Shown: one piece after another, positions 49,703-62,231 of the stretch | How positions within the stretch are numbered: position 1 is the stretch's first letter | How the letters are laid out: every line of letters starts with the position of its first letter | Assembly (NCBI GenBank): GCA_032821775.1 | Contig: JAVLRN010000001.1 | Location: 3,968,001 to 4,032,000, forward strand | Direction of reading: 5' to 3' | Source of the DNA: Sanguinoderma infundibulare | Taxonomy: Eukaryota; Basidiomycota; Agaricomycetes; Polyporales; Polyporaceae | DNA length: 64,000 nt | Made by a program: the position numbers and the translations under genes | Notes under the pieces: generated by a model | What the model saw: only the letters and a program-made list of their open reading frames with translations | The model's database searches: none | What the model was told of the DNA's origin: nothing

Positions 49703-52700
49703 GGCACGACGGTGATGGTGGCTGCGGCGGCGGGCTGCTGGACTTGAACTTTGTGTTCTGCTGGGCGTGCCGCACACACGCACACGCACGACGGAGACGC
49801 GCCCGCGGGTGCAGGGATACCGACGTGTGCGACGATTCCGGAGCGGAAGGCGCAGGCTGCAGACTCCAGAGGCTGGGCCGCATCCGCTTCGCGCTTCGCC
49901 CAGGTCGGAGGAACCGCGCTACGGACTTCATGTTGCGTGGTAGCGCCCAGACCGGTGCGTCTGAGGCCTCTGCGTGCGTCACTTGTCTGTTGGAACGAGG
50001 CGACGGGAGAAGAGGCCTCGTAGCCCTTCGGGATCGGCGCGCTCGGTGGGCTTATCACGCTGCGCGTCCATTCGAGTTTAATGATGTCCGGGAGCCTTGC
50101 CTTCGTAACCTGTAGCGTACAGTACTGTGCAACGGCTGGAATGCGTGTATTCGCCGTCTGGCTCTCTTCCGGCGCCCTGTGCGCGGCTTGCTTCCCCGTT
50201 CTGCGTCATACGGTGGCGAGGAAGCCTTCGAGGAGACGTTGCGGCGGCCCTGAGGGCAGGGTTGCACGTTGCACCAGGCGAGAGTGCTGCAGCACGAAAG
50301 GGAGTGACCGCTTGAACCGCTCTCGGGGTCGCTCGGTTCAAGGGCATCTCGAGCTCAAAGTGACTTCTTCTTCACGATGCATAGGAAGGTCGTCAAGGCA
50401 GACGCGTTGTGACACCGCCATCGCCGATGGTTCTTCTAACTCTTTCCCCATGCCTGGGCTCGAGTGACGGGTGGACGACGACTTGCGTGAACGCGGCGGC
50501 TCTCGGCGGGTCGTCCATGACGTCGCCCAAGTCCTCGCGTTATACATTGCCAGGCTCTGACTCGTCCGACCCAGATCGGCGCCGGCTACCAGTGAATTGG
50601 CGTATTGAAAGTGCACCGTTGCGGCCAGAGAACCAAACCCTGGGCTCAGGTAGCGTTCAACTGAACGCTGAAATGACACATGTAACAGCTTGGTGGCCTG
50701 TTGGGAGCACCGTGTGTCTTCCGCCGACGGGACGCGTAAGAGTTGGGACTCTAGCATTTCCGACCTTCTCGGATTTCATCGAGATTCGCAGGCGCGGCGT
50801 TCTCCCGAATGAAATGAGTGGGTGGCAGGTACTGTACGGTTGCCAGTGCTCGTACCATACCATCGTTCATTCACGCTCTTAACTTAATGCTACCGCCCGG
50901 ATCTCAAGCGGATGAGACCAAAGGAGAAGACGTTCTATGCCGCCGAGAAATGCCAGCGACGACTCTTGCGACTTGAGCCGTGAGGCAGCAGACACGGAGA
51001 GGTGCGCAAAGTGGCCTCCTGACGAACCGGCGTTCCTCCTGTGGGATATGGTATAGTCATTTGCGTCTGACAGACGCATTCATATGTCCTCGCCGTGATA
51101 AGGCAGTATTGCCGTCCGGGAACGCAAACATTGTTGTGGCTCCATACCAAGACACAGCAGCGCGGAAGACGAGTGCCCGGAAGGTGCTTCATGGTCTTAT
51201 GATGGCCGCTACTCGCAGGCGGTTGCATTGCCCAGGTGCTAGCGAAAGGAACGGTGCTCAGTCGCGTGTAGGGCGGGCAGGCGGCTTCGACCCCGCGCGA
51301 CAGAGAGCCCGGCATCAGCGAGGTGCGACGAACGCGGTGGTCAGTAGACTCGTGGAGGGCTCCCCTTGCCGAAAGCGCGAAGAACACAGACCACGAATCG
51401 GGTTTAGCACACAATGCGGGTGGGGAAGGCTCTGGCTTGGTCAATGAATCGAGCGCCCCCCGTTCATATCCGCCGGCCGTGGCACCCACCATGCGCACGG
51501 GGCGAGAGTGTGCGTTCGTGAACAATCGCGGCTTTTGCGAGGAGGGTGGTGGCACGACGGGCTGGCGGCCAGGTTATACGTACCGATTTGCTCATTGAAT
51601 GGGGTCGGATCGAAGGCCGATATTTGGGGTACTGGCCAGTATTCGGGACGTGTGTCACTTCGTGTCGTCGTGAACTGAAGCTCTACAATGCTCGAGGTGC
51701 GCGTAGGCCATTGCCGTTCGAGACCCGGACATGACGAAAGCGTAGCAAAGCCAGATGGGCGGGGACTTGCATCCTGTCAGGGCTGTTGGCGCCGGCAGAG
51801 AACCCGTCGGCGGCCGGTAGCCACTCGTACCATTCACGCCCGATATGGTAATTGCCTGGTCACATCCTACGAGACCTCCCACACAGGCCTCGTTGGCTGG
51901 CTTCGCCAACGGGAACGGTAATATCGGTGCTCGCTCTCGGGTGGTTTGCCCTCGATCCTAACTCGATCCCGTGCACCCCACCTTCTACGAATTGATCTAG
52001 GTTCAATTTCAGCGCGTCGCGGCCATCAAGTGGAAGCCTTCTTATGATTTGTTCCCAGTACAGGTCCTCGGTGAGGTAGGCTCATGCTCAGGGCAGTCGC
52101 TAGTTTGTGGCACCACTCTGAGCCGTGATCGACGTCAGTAGTGAATAGACGGTAGACAGAGAATCATACCGTACGCTCTGTGCCTGATCGGGCGCCCATC
52201 AATTTCGCTGGGGCGCAGCGGCACCCGTGCGGATAGACCCGAAGCTGAGTCGTTCTCAGCAACGTAGATGGAAGGGGGATTACCTCGTTCTCCCTGCCGC
52301 GATAAGCAGCTACGTAATGCCGTCTATTCACCGTCGAGCGGCGCCTTCGCGCCTTCTTCACAGAGTCCGGCCTCTAATGAATGGAAGTTCGAGCCCTGAC
52401 TGAGAGGTCTGAAGCCTATTTCAAGATGTTCCCACGCGACTATATGGCGATTATGCATCCGAGGAGCCTAAGAAATCGAGGCAAAGTAAAGCCCGTTGGG
52501 AATCCCCGTCGAGATCTGCGCCCTGCCTCCGTATGCCTGCAGCGTGTAGTCTTGGCATGTTGCTTGAGCACCGTGCTTCGATGCTCCACAACTCTCGAGG
52601 CGAGACGGGTCCATGAACGTCGCTCGGATTTCACTGCGATGAAACAATGATGCAATGGGGACGATGTGCGGCTCAGAACCCCAACGGCCGAAGAGCATGT

Positions 52701-53322
52701 GTGAACTCTCGACCGCAAGGCTCAGCCCCGAGGCGATTTCGAAGGAGGGCGGCGGTGAAAGACGGACTGACCGAACCGGGTTTGACTGGAAGTTCGTTGC
52801 CCATTAATTCCTGCTATGAGCCCAGTAAGGACGAATTCTTTGCCATTTCATCAGGCAATTTGACGTATAGCTCTGTAACTGACAACTTGCCTTGGGTTAT
52901 CACTTATCATTTGGGGACCACGTAACACGCAGCCAGGCAAATTCGTATTGCAAGTCTTGGTGAGTCGGCGTCCAGAGTTATGCGGCGGTCGGAAGAAAGG
53001 TCAAAACGCTGAAGAACCGCCTGTGATGCGCCGATACTGATTTGCTTACGTAAGATTGGACGAGTTAGCCGAGTGTCGTCCTTGCACCTGCTCGCCACAA
53101 CGTCTCCTTCGCCCAACAGGCGTTGGTGCCGTACTCAGTTCTTATCGCAAGCGATCTTTTGTGTCGCTGGCCTTGTTGCTGCCCGCATTAACGGTAAATC
53201 TGCCGCATTAGTCCACTTATGCCCAAAAGAGACCTGACGCCACCCACTTGGACACACAGAATTTTGCTCTCCCGCGCACCCACACTAGATCCTCTGACCC
53301 CTGGCCTCTGGACTTCAAGGCT
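49703..53322. other. Gene-free stretch, 3.6 kb
   Basis: Numerous short open frames on both strands, but none with an initiator, splice structure and recognisable protein. No terminal repeats, reverse-transcriptase or transposase motifs seen. Confidence 0.5.
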
Positions 53323-54522
53323 ATGCCAGACCATTGTGTGCCAAGGAACTTCGAGTTCGAGCGGGAGCAACCATGGGTGCGTCTTGCGTTCACCTCCGCC
53401 CGTGTCTTGCGAGTTTCAAACGCTGACGCTCGTACGTTCTGTCTCTTCGCCAGGGCGGCGGACCCATCACGAAAGACTCCGACGCGCCAGTGTCTTTCCT
53501 TTTCCGCGGCCCCATTCTCCGGCGTTCGCCACCCGCCGGTTCGGACGATGCCACCGATGCCACCGATACCGTCACCGCCGCGGACTCGAGCCCTGGGACA
53601 GTGAGAGTCGAACCTCGTGGCCTGCCCCCGCCACGTCTTAAAACGCCGCCACCACGCCTGTACCGTATGAAGCCCCGCCCACGTCCCGAGGAGCCTCCGC
53701 TCGAGTACGATCCCGCTGATATCGTCGAGATGTTCGGCATCAAGTGGGTGACGACCAAGGACGGCGATGCGAAACCTCTGGTCGAGCCTGGCTCCGAGCC
53801 GCCGATGCCGAGCATACGGGAACCATTTCCCAAACGGGAGATGACGAAGCCTGTCCCAGGCGTCTCGAAGCCTGCCCGAGGTCGCCGCGTCCCGACGAAG
53901 GAGTCTGCAGGGCCGGACAGGAAGCACGCCTGCCCGGTCGAGGGATGTGGCAAGATGTTCACGAAGCGGGCCCACGTCAGTCGCCACATCGCATCTCTCC
54001 ATCGTCACGAACGAAGTGCGTCTCCGATATCTCTCCACGCTCATCATTCGCTAACGCACGGACTCAATTCCCACAGCCTGGAGCTGCTACGCCCCGTACT
54101 GCGACAAGAACTTCACGCGGTACGACAATTACCTCCGCCACCAGGAACTGCACTCGCACTACCAGGAGATCTTCCAGTGCGAGCCCGCGGACGGCTACAA
54201 GGGCGTCCACCTCCAGAACCCGAACGTCGTCCTCCCCGACTCGTTCAACATCAAGCCCTTTGACGCCATCGCCATCCACCCCACCGCACTCAACCTCTGG
54301 CGCTTCCAGGAGACGCAGCGCCGGAACGGCGTGAACCTCCCCAGGGTGAGCGAGTGCGACAAGTACTTCGCCGCGCACCCCGAGCAGGCCGAGGCCGCGC
54401 TCCGTGGGGACCCGGAGTGGGAGTGGCGCATGCCCGCGCCCGGCCCCGAGTTCACGCGGATCGACGGACGCTGCTTGGAAGGCGCGTTCAAGGTCGACAT
54501 GCAGCCCCAGCACATGGACTGA
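53323..54522 (+). CDS. C2H2 zinc-finger protein, two central fingers
   Basis: Exons 53323-53376, 53454-54015 and 54077-54522 give 353 residues. The first exon reads MPDHCVPRNFEFEREQPW. The middle is proline-rich (RPRPEEPPLEYDPADIVEMF). Two fingers are split by the second intron: HACPVEGCGKMFTKRAHVSRH (C-x4-C-x12-H-x4-H) and CYAPYCDKNFTRYDNYLRHQ (C-x4-C-x12-H-x3-H). The C-terminal 130 residues (FDAIAIHPTALNLWRFQETQ and ECDKYFAAHPEQAEAALRG) look conserved but belong to no domain I know. A DNA-binding regulator is likely. It is not a recent paralog of the zinc-finger protein at 45.3-47.0 kb, since fingers and layout differ. Confidence 0.88.
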
Positions 54523-57500
54523 GCGTGGCATGTACTGTGTGTTCTGTACAGTCTGTGCTTGCGCTTTCGTTTCTTTTGCTTTCGTCCTCTATCTCAGGCA
54601 TTTGCGCTATCCCTCGTACCAAATACCCACATCGTCTCTCGAATCTCCGCTCTCCCGCTTCCGTTTTGCTATTTTGTTTGCTATGATGATCCACACGTCG
54701 TTTCGTTTTGAGCCACCAGATCTAGTTTTGCATATGCACCCATCCCCGTCCATCTCGCTATCTATCAGCTCGGGTGGCACCTCAACGTGCTTGACACCCT
54801 TCCTTCCACAACCGACCAGCCGACCAATCAAACAATCACACATTCAATGATATTCCCATAGCGTCGCCGTCGTTTCCCCACACCGCAGGATATTCAATTG
54901 ATAGATCTGCAGATCGTCGTCCCCGTCCAAATCCCATAAGTCCGCACAAACTAGCTCGCATTGACAGATGTAATTATCCGACGGTATTCCTCCGTCTTCC
55001 ACGCACGCCATATTGTATCACCCTCCGCAGTGGTGACGACAAGCAGGTCCCAAGGATTATTAGTTCCGGGAGCCCCGGTGGGAATGATGGCCCTGTGCAC
55101 TTAAGCGTGCTTGTGGGTCCATGATCCTCCCGACACACCGTCACCACAAAGTGATTTATCAGCCGCGTAATGACAATGTTCCAAGGGACGCTGAGCCGTG
55201 AACCAAGCTACACAATTCAACGTATATGCAGGCGCTCGCTTATTGTCGACGACCTACAGGATCGCCAACTGACGTGTCCACCCCCTGCGCGTTGCCCTTC
55301 CCCAGGTCGCAAGGACGTCATGCCTGATGGTAAGTAGCCCCAGACATCTCCAGGGCCACGTCGACGCTGACGTATCTTGCGCTGTGAATCCCCAGCTGGT
55401 TCCAGAACAGCGAGGACAGGGGCTCCTAACAATGGCGTTGCATCTGATTGACTCGGGCCAACGGCGTGAATGATGAACGTGCAATCGTGGAGGAGCGCCA
55501 TATAAAGATAGTAGCAAAGGTCCGACATAGTACGAACCTGTCACATTGCGCAATGTGCAATACAGAACGGCGATTTCTGCCATCGCACCGTGTCGAGCGT
55601 TGGACGTTGAGCAGGTGAGTTTGACATGTCGGAATGCCGTGTAATTTCGGAACACGGACGAGCGTGATATGCGAATGATATGGATCGCATCTGCGGGGAC
55701 GACGTCGATCATGGCGGGGGGGGGGAAGGCAAGGAAGGAAGGACGTGAGGCTTGTGGATGCGATCGATCGGAATTACAGGCAATGTACGCAGGCGTTGAA
55801 CATGAAGCTGAGGATCGGCTATGCCATCGCCGCACGCCGCATGCCCTGGATATTGGTGTGAGTGAATGAGACGATGGGGATGAGCGATGCAATGCAATCA
55901 CGACGTGTATATTTTTTTCTGTCTTCGAGTGTTCATGTGATTGTGGGGTCTCCAGAAGTTTTGCGGTTCCGTCAGCACCAGCGGAAGACAGCAAAACCCC
56001 ACAGACGAGTGTTTGAGTCAGATTTGGCCCCTGTACGTGCTGTGCCATGCAGGATGCCGTAGGACTGTGGGACAACTTGAACGAGTTGCTTCAGAAGGAA
56101 ATCCAAAACAGGAGGTGGATCTTCAGAACTGGGCAATCAACTGGCAACGGCTCCGGCTCGGAGATCCAATTGACAAGCATGCAGATAGCGGTTACCGTAG
56201 GCGATGCGGCGACCAAAGTCCGTCGTACGTGCCTCCTAACCTTCCGCCGGTCAGTTGACAGTAGTTGGACATGTCCACATGCATATGCACGACTGTGCAT
56301 ATGCAGCAGCAGCAAGCAGGGCAATCAACGCCGCCATATCCGTAGCATCCGCAGATGATGCGCCAAGGATGGCTATTTCGACATATGACGATCACGTACC
56401 TCTCATGTTCTCCAACGTCACTCAGGCTGATGAAAGAACGTTATCGTTAACCCCATGGCGTTGGCAGCGCGACATGAGGTGACTCGACGTCAAGGGGCCC
56501 CACAGATGCCTACGCAAGATCATCGGAGACCGTCGACATCGACCAGCAGGACGGCGCGGTATATTGCACAGGGAATCCAGTTGATGGAGTGGGTAGTCAG
56601 ACTATGATCATATGAGGTCAACGGCGCGCACAACCATCATGTCACGTCCAAAGTGAACCACCGTCAGCGCTCACCATTTTCAAAATGCCCAGAATGGCAT
56701 GTCCTTTTTTTTGCTTCCCAGAGCGGTTACGATAGCACACCACGACGCACAGACTATAGGGCGGTACAATATGTTCCAAGCAATGTGCAACGCCCCTGGC
56801 ACTTCCACATCGTTGATAACAAGTCCGACTTCGGAGCGCGGACCAGGAGGGACTTTGGGAATCGGGCCACGCCTAATAGCATGAGCCTCCACGAGCGAAC
56901 CGCTCGCACTGGCATAAACTCAGAGCGTCAAGACCAGACGGATATGTATACAATACAGTCGTAAGTGTCGTGATGCAGCACCGTCGAAAGTGAAGAGATG
57001 TCCATGAGGGAGGGTCCAAAAATGCTACAAAAATACAAGAGTCGAGCCAGCTGCACGTGGTATCATCGATGAATCATTACAGAGGAGGGGGGGGCGTCGT
57101 CGTCGTCGTCGCGTTCGTCTCGTAAGGCTGCAGTGCAACGTCCAGAAATGCTGACCGGTGGCTGGTTGGTGACGGACGGTATGTATATGTATATAAAGGA
57201 TGGTAGTCGAGGCAATGATGATAATATATCGAGCACCCTGCAAAGCGAGAGTAATATCTTCCTCCAGTCCCACCGTTGGAAAGGAGGAAAGCACATGGTA
57301 TAAAGACTCAGAGACCGCTGCTGGGAATCATGCATCCGTGCGAGTTTGCGCGCTGGCATGGAAGTGGCAGCGGTCAAAGTCCAAAATTCTATGGGGCGGC
57401 GTTTCGCCGCACGAGCCTCACCACATTCACCACACCCTGCACGCGGAGCTCAGGGCCCACGCCACACAATGCGTCTCTACCCCAGCCGACGGCGCCCACA

Positions 57501-57568
57501 CCGGTGACCGTGAGGACGACCACCCGCCGAGCCGAGCCGAGCCGGAAGAGCCTCGACCTCGCCGCCCG
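54523..57568. other. Gene-free stretch, 3.0 kb
   Basis: Contains 3' regions of the flanking convergent genes. A 273-residue open minus frame (55254-56075) has erratic composition and no recognisable domain, so I did not call it. A CGT repeat lies near 57.1 kb. Confidence 0.45.
57095..57109 (+). repeat. (CGT)5 microsatellite
   Basis: Five perfect CGT units preceded by a G run, in noncoding DNA. Confidence 0.85.
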
Positions 57569-60417
57569 TCACTCCCTTCCTCGCCCAAGCAGCTCGCTCA
57601 GCCGCCCCGCGACGACGCTGTGCCTCAGGCGGCTCGGCGACTCGTCCAGGTGGTGGTGGGGGTGGTGTTGCCCAAGCGCACCGCTCCTCCCGAGCACGAG
57701 CGAGAACCGGTGATGGCCCTTCCCGTCCGCGCTCGGCCGCGCCGTGACCGGGCTCGTCTGCAGCGCGACCGCGGGCAGTGAGAACCGCTTGTGCCGCCGC
57801 GCCGTGTCCTCCCTCCGCATCGGCCTCGCCGTCGTGGCGGGCACGTCCATCTCCTGCTCGTCGCCCCCGCCGTCGCCCTCGTTCTCGTCCTCCAGCGCCT
57901 CCTCGTCGCGCTCGTCCAGCGGCCCGTGCGTGTCGTCCATCGTGCTCCGCTCGCTTATCCGCGACGTGCGCGGGCTCGTCGGCGGGGACACCTGGCGCTC
58001 CTGGAACTCCTCGAGCAGCTGCACGTAGCTCTTCGGCCGCGTGGACGGCTTGAAGCGCACCGCGGCGACCGGTGGGCCGGTTTGCTCTTCCGGAGACGGG
58101 GACTCGTCTTCGATGCGCGTGAGCACCCGTTTCGGCGAGTCGAGGTCGATGGCCATGAGCGCTGACGGTGAATTTGATGTGACGTCGTTCAAGAGCAGGG
58201 AAGGCATGCTCTTCAGACCGGATAGCGTAAAGTGGGAGTGGATCGTCCCCGCGGTGACCATGACCGTCGGATCCGACGGCTGCTCGAGAAGCGGGAACAC
58301 GGTGTCGTAGCACGAGTCGCACGCGCGTGCGGATTTGCTGTCCTTCGCGCTCGAATCGACGATGAAGAACGTCTACATTGTAGGGGCAGCAGAACTTAGC
58401 AGATGTCCCCAAAATGTGCCTTGTTCTTCTCACCTTCCCAGAGCACCCGCCGCAGACACACCTCCCGCACAGCCGACAGTGGTGTCGCCGCCGTCGCCAG
58501 CCGAACGTCCGCCCGCACCGCATGCAGCTCTCCGTCTTCCCGTCCGGTACCCACACCGCCGGGACGAAGTGCTCGACTTTGCCTCGTGCTGGCTTTGATG
58601 AGTCGTCGGGCGCATACGGTAGCGCCTGTAGCGTCCGCCGTAGATGTTGATTCGAAGACGAGGAGGTCAGTGTCGAGTTGAGCTGCATGACGCTCAGCGA
58701 GACGAGGAGGGACGACTTCGCGTTCCGGATCGCGTTCACCCACTCGTCCCGTTCCTCTTCGCCCACTACACATGCCAAAATAAGCGGATAAGCATCAAGC
58801 ATCACACGTCACGTCCCATGCCAAAACGAACGCCGTGGGGGTTTACACTCACCGGCATAGACCGCAAACGACTGGTGCGGGCTCAGCAGCTCGAACCCCC
58901 GCTCCTCCCGGTCCTCTGTCGCCGGCGTGCTCACGACGACCTCGAGATCGACGAGCTCCACATGGCCCTTGTACACCCACCTCTCGTCCACGCCGCTGCT
59001 CGCCTGCCGCTTCTTCCGCGGGCTCCGCATCTGGAGCATCGACTGCCGCTTCCTCACCCCGTCTTGCTGCACCGCATGCTCCTCGCCGCTCTTCGTCCGC
59101 GAGCGAAGGAGGTCAGGGGTGCTGCTGCTCGCGGCGCTCGAGCCGTAGCCGCATGCGTACGCGTGTGCGGACGCGGACCACTTGTCGGAGAAGACGTCGC
59201 CGTCTGCGCTTGCGAGCCAGATGAGGCAGTCGGAAAAGAGGAGGAACTCGCGTTCCTTGGGCGTCGAGCCCTCGAACTGGAGGAGGGACGCGCGTTTGAG
59301 GAAGGTGCGGCCGGGGGAGATGAGCTGGAAGGGCAGGTTGACGGTGTTGCGCTGGAGGGCGAGCAGGGACAGCGTCTGGGCGTGCGTGTGCAGCGAGGTG
59401 TTCAGGGACATGGTGACTGCACAACCAACTAGGTCAGCATGGGGTGTTGGCAGAACGAAGAGGGACTCACTCTTGGATACGAGCGTATGCACCGCCGTGA
59501 GGGACGCGCACTCGGGATCGTCGGGGTCCGTGCAGCTGATCATGTCCTTGAGGAGGAGCAGATAGCGAGGACACCGCTGCACGATGGTCAGCAACCAATC
59601 CCTGAACTTGAGCTTCCCGCAACGCGGGTCAGTTTCCTGGATGGCGATGAAGGTGGAGAACGCGCCGTTGCTTCGGAGCAGTGACGCATATGATGCGAGC
59701 GCGTCCGAGAAGCTGCTCACGAAGGGGGTGTACAGCGACAGGTACGGGAAGTGCGCGAGCAGGACTGGGGACAAAGGCGGGGGTGGCTCGCGAGGACGGA
59801 GGGAGGCCGAAGAGTTGAGGAAGGCCGTGAGGGATGAGTAAAAAGAGCGATGAAGATTCCAGATGTCGATGAAATTGGAGAAGATGGACGTGAGCTCTGC
59901 GCGAGTGAGCAATGGGTGCGGGGTGTCCAGAGAAGCGATGATTGGCGTCAGGAAATGCTTGCGATGAGCGGTAATGTCAACCTCGAAGCAACACCCAGAC
60001 TGCAAAGCGATACGCAGGGGAACATACCGAGTGAATGAGCTCCAGCCCGTCCAGATACGACTTCTCCGTCTCGTAGAACTCGGTGATCACTTTTCTGCGC
60101 TTCGTTTCCCGCTGCTCGTCCACAACGCGCGACTCTCTCCGTCGTATCGCTCTCCGGGAGACGTCGACGGAGGATGATGGTCTCAGCCTCGGGGCCTTGA
60201 CCGCATTCCTGATCACGACGGGAGTTACGGGGAGTCCGCGGTCTTCCTCGGGTAGGGAGTCGAAGGAGGCAGTACTGACGATGGACTGGCGGTTCTGCAG
60301 ATTGGGGGCGGAGGGGAGAGATATCCGCCGGAAAGGAAGGTATGTCGGGCGCTGGTAATGGGGATCCAAAGATGTGCTGGGATGGAGATCAGGTCCCGAG
60401 GACGGAAAGGCGACCAT
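57569..60417 (-). CDS. Rho guanine-nucleotide exchange factor with DH, PH and FYVE domains
   Basis: Exons 60028-60417, 59471-59957, 58853-59416, 58434-58765 and 57569-58372 give 858 residues. A DH domain begins near residue 108 (KVITEFYETEKSYLDGLEL, HFLTPIIASL) and includes IVQRCPRYLLLLKDM. A PH-like segment follows (FLKRASLLQF, REFLLFSDCLIWLA, ending ERDEWVNAIRNAKSSL). The FYVE finger at about 555-618 has the diagnostic WVPD, RRRHHCRLCG and RACDSCY elements. It therefore joins Rho-family activation to PI3P-containing endosomal membranes, like the FGD family. The C-terminal 230 residues are disordered, with Glu/Asp runs and a His-rich stretch (GQHHPHHHLDESPSRLR). Target GTPase is unknown; Cdc42 is the usual FGD partner. 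Confidence 0.93.
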
Positions 60418-61070
60418 GGCGCTCGGGGAGGAGGAGACTGCGACGATCGACTCAGTCAGCCTGTCTGCTCAAGAACAGAGAGGGCGGGGACGTACGAAGG
60501 GCCATTGGTGGGTAGTCGACGGGGCGCAGAGAGGGAGTCTGCGTCGGCGAGGATTAATGGACCGCGCAAGGAACCCGCCGCCACCGTCGTCAGCCACAGG
60601 ACCGGGTGCGCTCACTCACCCAAATATGGAAACCGTCGTCGTCGTCGGTGTATCAGACCCCGGCTGCGAGCGTGAAACCGACACTCTGACGTCGGCTCGG
60701 CGAGAAACCTTGCGGATAATCGTCTGGAGGACTCGCCGTGCACCGCCAAGGGCCTTGCGACACTTATACCGAGTCGGAATCGTGCCTGAAGGTTTAAGGA
60801 CGGCGTCGCAGATTGGCGAACCCAGCTAGCCTGCGCTCGTCGCAACCTGAGAACCTTAAGGCCTCCGAGCCCGGAGAACGCTCGTGGTGGTAAAAGGACA
60901 AGAAGTTGTTGTCTTCGGTATGTGATACATGGACGGTATACCGCCATCAGGTGATGCCGACGAGGGTCGTAACTTCTAACACAGGGGCACACGGATCTTA
61001 GAGGAAGGGCGAAGGATATTAACGCAGGAGGGTGCTGCGACATGAATACGGTGTGTCTAGAATACGCAGG
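60418..61070. other. Exchange-factor promoter and uS15m 3' region
   Basis: Between two minus-strand genes; no other gene or clear core element. Confidence 0.5.
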
Positions 61071-62003
61071 TCATACCACCAGCTCGCCCTCTACCGCACT
61101 CCGCTCCAAGCCCAGTCTCTCCAATATGCGATCGTACCGATCCTCGTCTACGCTCTTGAGATACCGAAGGATCTTCGCTCGCTCGTGGACGAGCCTCCGG
61201 AGGCTCCTGCGGTTCGCGATGTCCTTCTTGCACCTGCCCAAGTGCTCCCAGAGGTTACGGATCCGGAACGTAGCAAGCGCGGCTGCACAGAAGCGGAGGC
61301 AGGTCGGTGACAACCTCGAGCGAATGATGGCAACAAGAGAACGCAAACACGCACCTTGCACCTCCGGCCGTCCAGTGTCCGTTGGGTTCTCGGGCTCAGA
61401 GAAGGCGGCGACGATCCGCCTGCGGTTCTCGTACGCAATACCCCGCGCGTTCGCGTTCCGTAGGTCGACCAGGCGCGAAAAATGCACGCTCTTGGCCTTT
61501 TCCGTCCTGTCCGCATTGTTGTGCTCCTTCGCCAACACGGTTCCATCCAATATGACACCCTTGCCCTCCACCTCACCCTGGATGGTCAGCCAGGGAAGAG
61601 CGTCAAAGAGCGTCTCCTTCTCCGCCTCGCCAATGCCGTAGTTGAAATACGTGGCCAGCTGGAACACCTTCTTCTCCATGTTTGCAAAGGGGATGGGCGT
61701 TGCGCGGACGTCATCCTCGGTGATGAGGACTTTTGCGAGGTCCGAGGCCTGCCACTTGGCTTCGTCGCCTGCCTTGTGTCCGAGGACGACGTGGGGCTTG
61801 TTTTGCTGCGCCTGACGTTCGAGCTCCTCGCGCCGCTGGATGTTCGCTTTGAGTGACCGCTGGGACTTGCGTGTCCGCGTTGACACCGCCTGGAGAACGG
61901 CAGAGGTGTGGAGAGAGGCAGCGCGTGAGGAACTCGACGAAGCGAGTGTTCGCGAGCCTAAGACGCCTCCTATAAGACGAGCTCCACAGAAACGCGGAGG
62001 CAT
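61071..62003 (-). CDS. Mitochondrial small-subunit ribosomal protein uS15m
   Basis: Exons 61355-62003 and 61071-61282 give 286 residues. The ATG at 62003 begins a presequence-like segment rich in Arg, Ser and Ala (MPPRFCGARLIGGVLGSRTL). The S15 domain is C-terminal: TGRPEVQAALATFRIRNLW, GRCKKDIANRRSLRRLV and ERAKILRYLKSVDEDRYD. The intron falls inside it, with phase-consistent joining (PEVQ|AAL). The N-terminal extension of about 190 residues is normal for fungal mitochondrial S15 (yeast Mrps28). It binds the small-subunit rRNA central domain. It is the second mitoribosomal gene in the window but is 40 kb from uL2m. Confidence 0.92.
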   Translation of the reverse strand: MPPRFCGARLIGGVLGSRTLASSSSSRAASLHTSAVLQAVSTRTRKSQRSLKANIQRREELERQAQQNKPHVVLGHKAGDEAKWQASDLAKVLITEDDVRATPIPFANMEKKVFQLATYFNYGIGEAEKETLFDALPWLTIQGEVEGKGVILDGTVLAKEHNNADRTEKAKSVHFSRLVDLRNANARGIAYENRRRIVAAFSEPENPTDTGRPEVQGACLRSLVAIIRSRLSPTCLRFCAAALATFRIRNLWEHLGRCKKDIANRRSLRRLVHERAKILRYLKSVDEDRYDRILERLGLERSAVEGELVV

Positions 62004-62165
62004 GCATGCAACACTCACACTGCGCCAATTGTGCTCCCAACATCGTGCACGCCGTCGAGCCGGGAGGAGAGCAAGGTAGCGGCTGGTAGCCAGAGTTTGC
62101 GACCCACTTGCGACCCGCGTCCGCGTCAGAGCGCTCGTTTCCCACTCGTGGGAACTTCGGGAATG

Positions 62166-62173
62166 GCACGTGG
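62166..62173 (+). promoter_or_regulatory. E-box (GCACGTGG) next to a TATA box
   Basis: CACGTG core, about 10 nt upstream of TATAAA at 62181-62186. E-boxes bind bHLH factors. It lies between divergent uS15m and the small ORF at 62232. Confidence 0.4.
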
Positions 62174-62180
62174 GCGGGCG

Positions 62181-62186
62181 TATAAA
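62181..62186 (+). promoter_or_regulatory. TATA box (TATAAA)
   Basis: Perfect TATAAA, 46 nt upstream of the ATG at 62232, followed by a CT-rich stretch typical of fungal start regions. Confidence 0.5.
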
Positions 62187-62231
62187 GGCTGGGCGGGCGA
62201 GCAGTTTTCTCCTTCTTCTCTTCAGAGAGAT

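Noticed and set aside
49068..49982. 304-codon proline-rich minus frame
   Set aside because: The protein is mostly the reverse of simple G/T-rich sequence (KPKPITKPKP), and a plus-strand splice model over the same bases is at least as good.
47013..53322. Retrotransposon remnant
   Set aside because: No long terminal repeat, reverse-transcriptase or integrase motif could be recognised, so it is not called as a mobile element.
55254..56075. 273-codon minus frame between the zinc-finger and exchange-factor genes
   Set aside because: Composition is irregular with no domain, signal peptide or start context; probably chance in GC-rich DNA.
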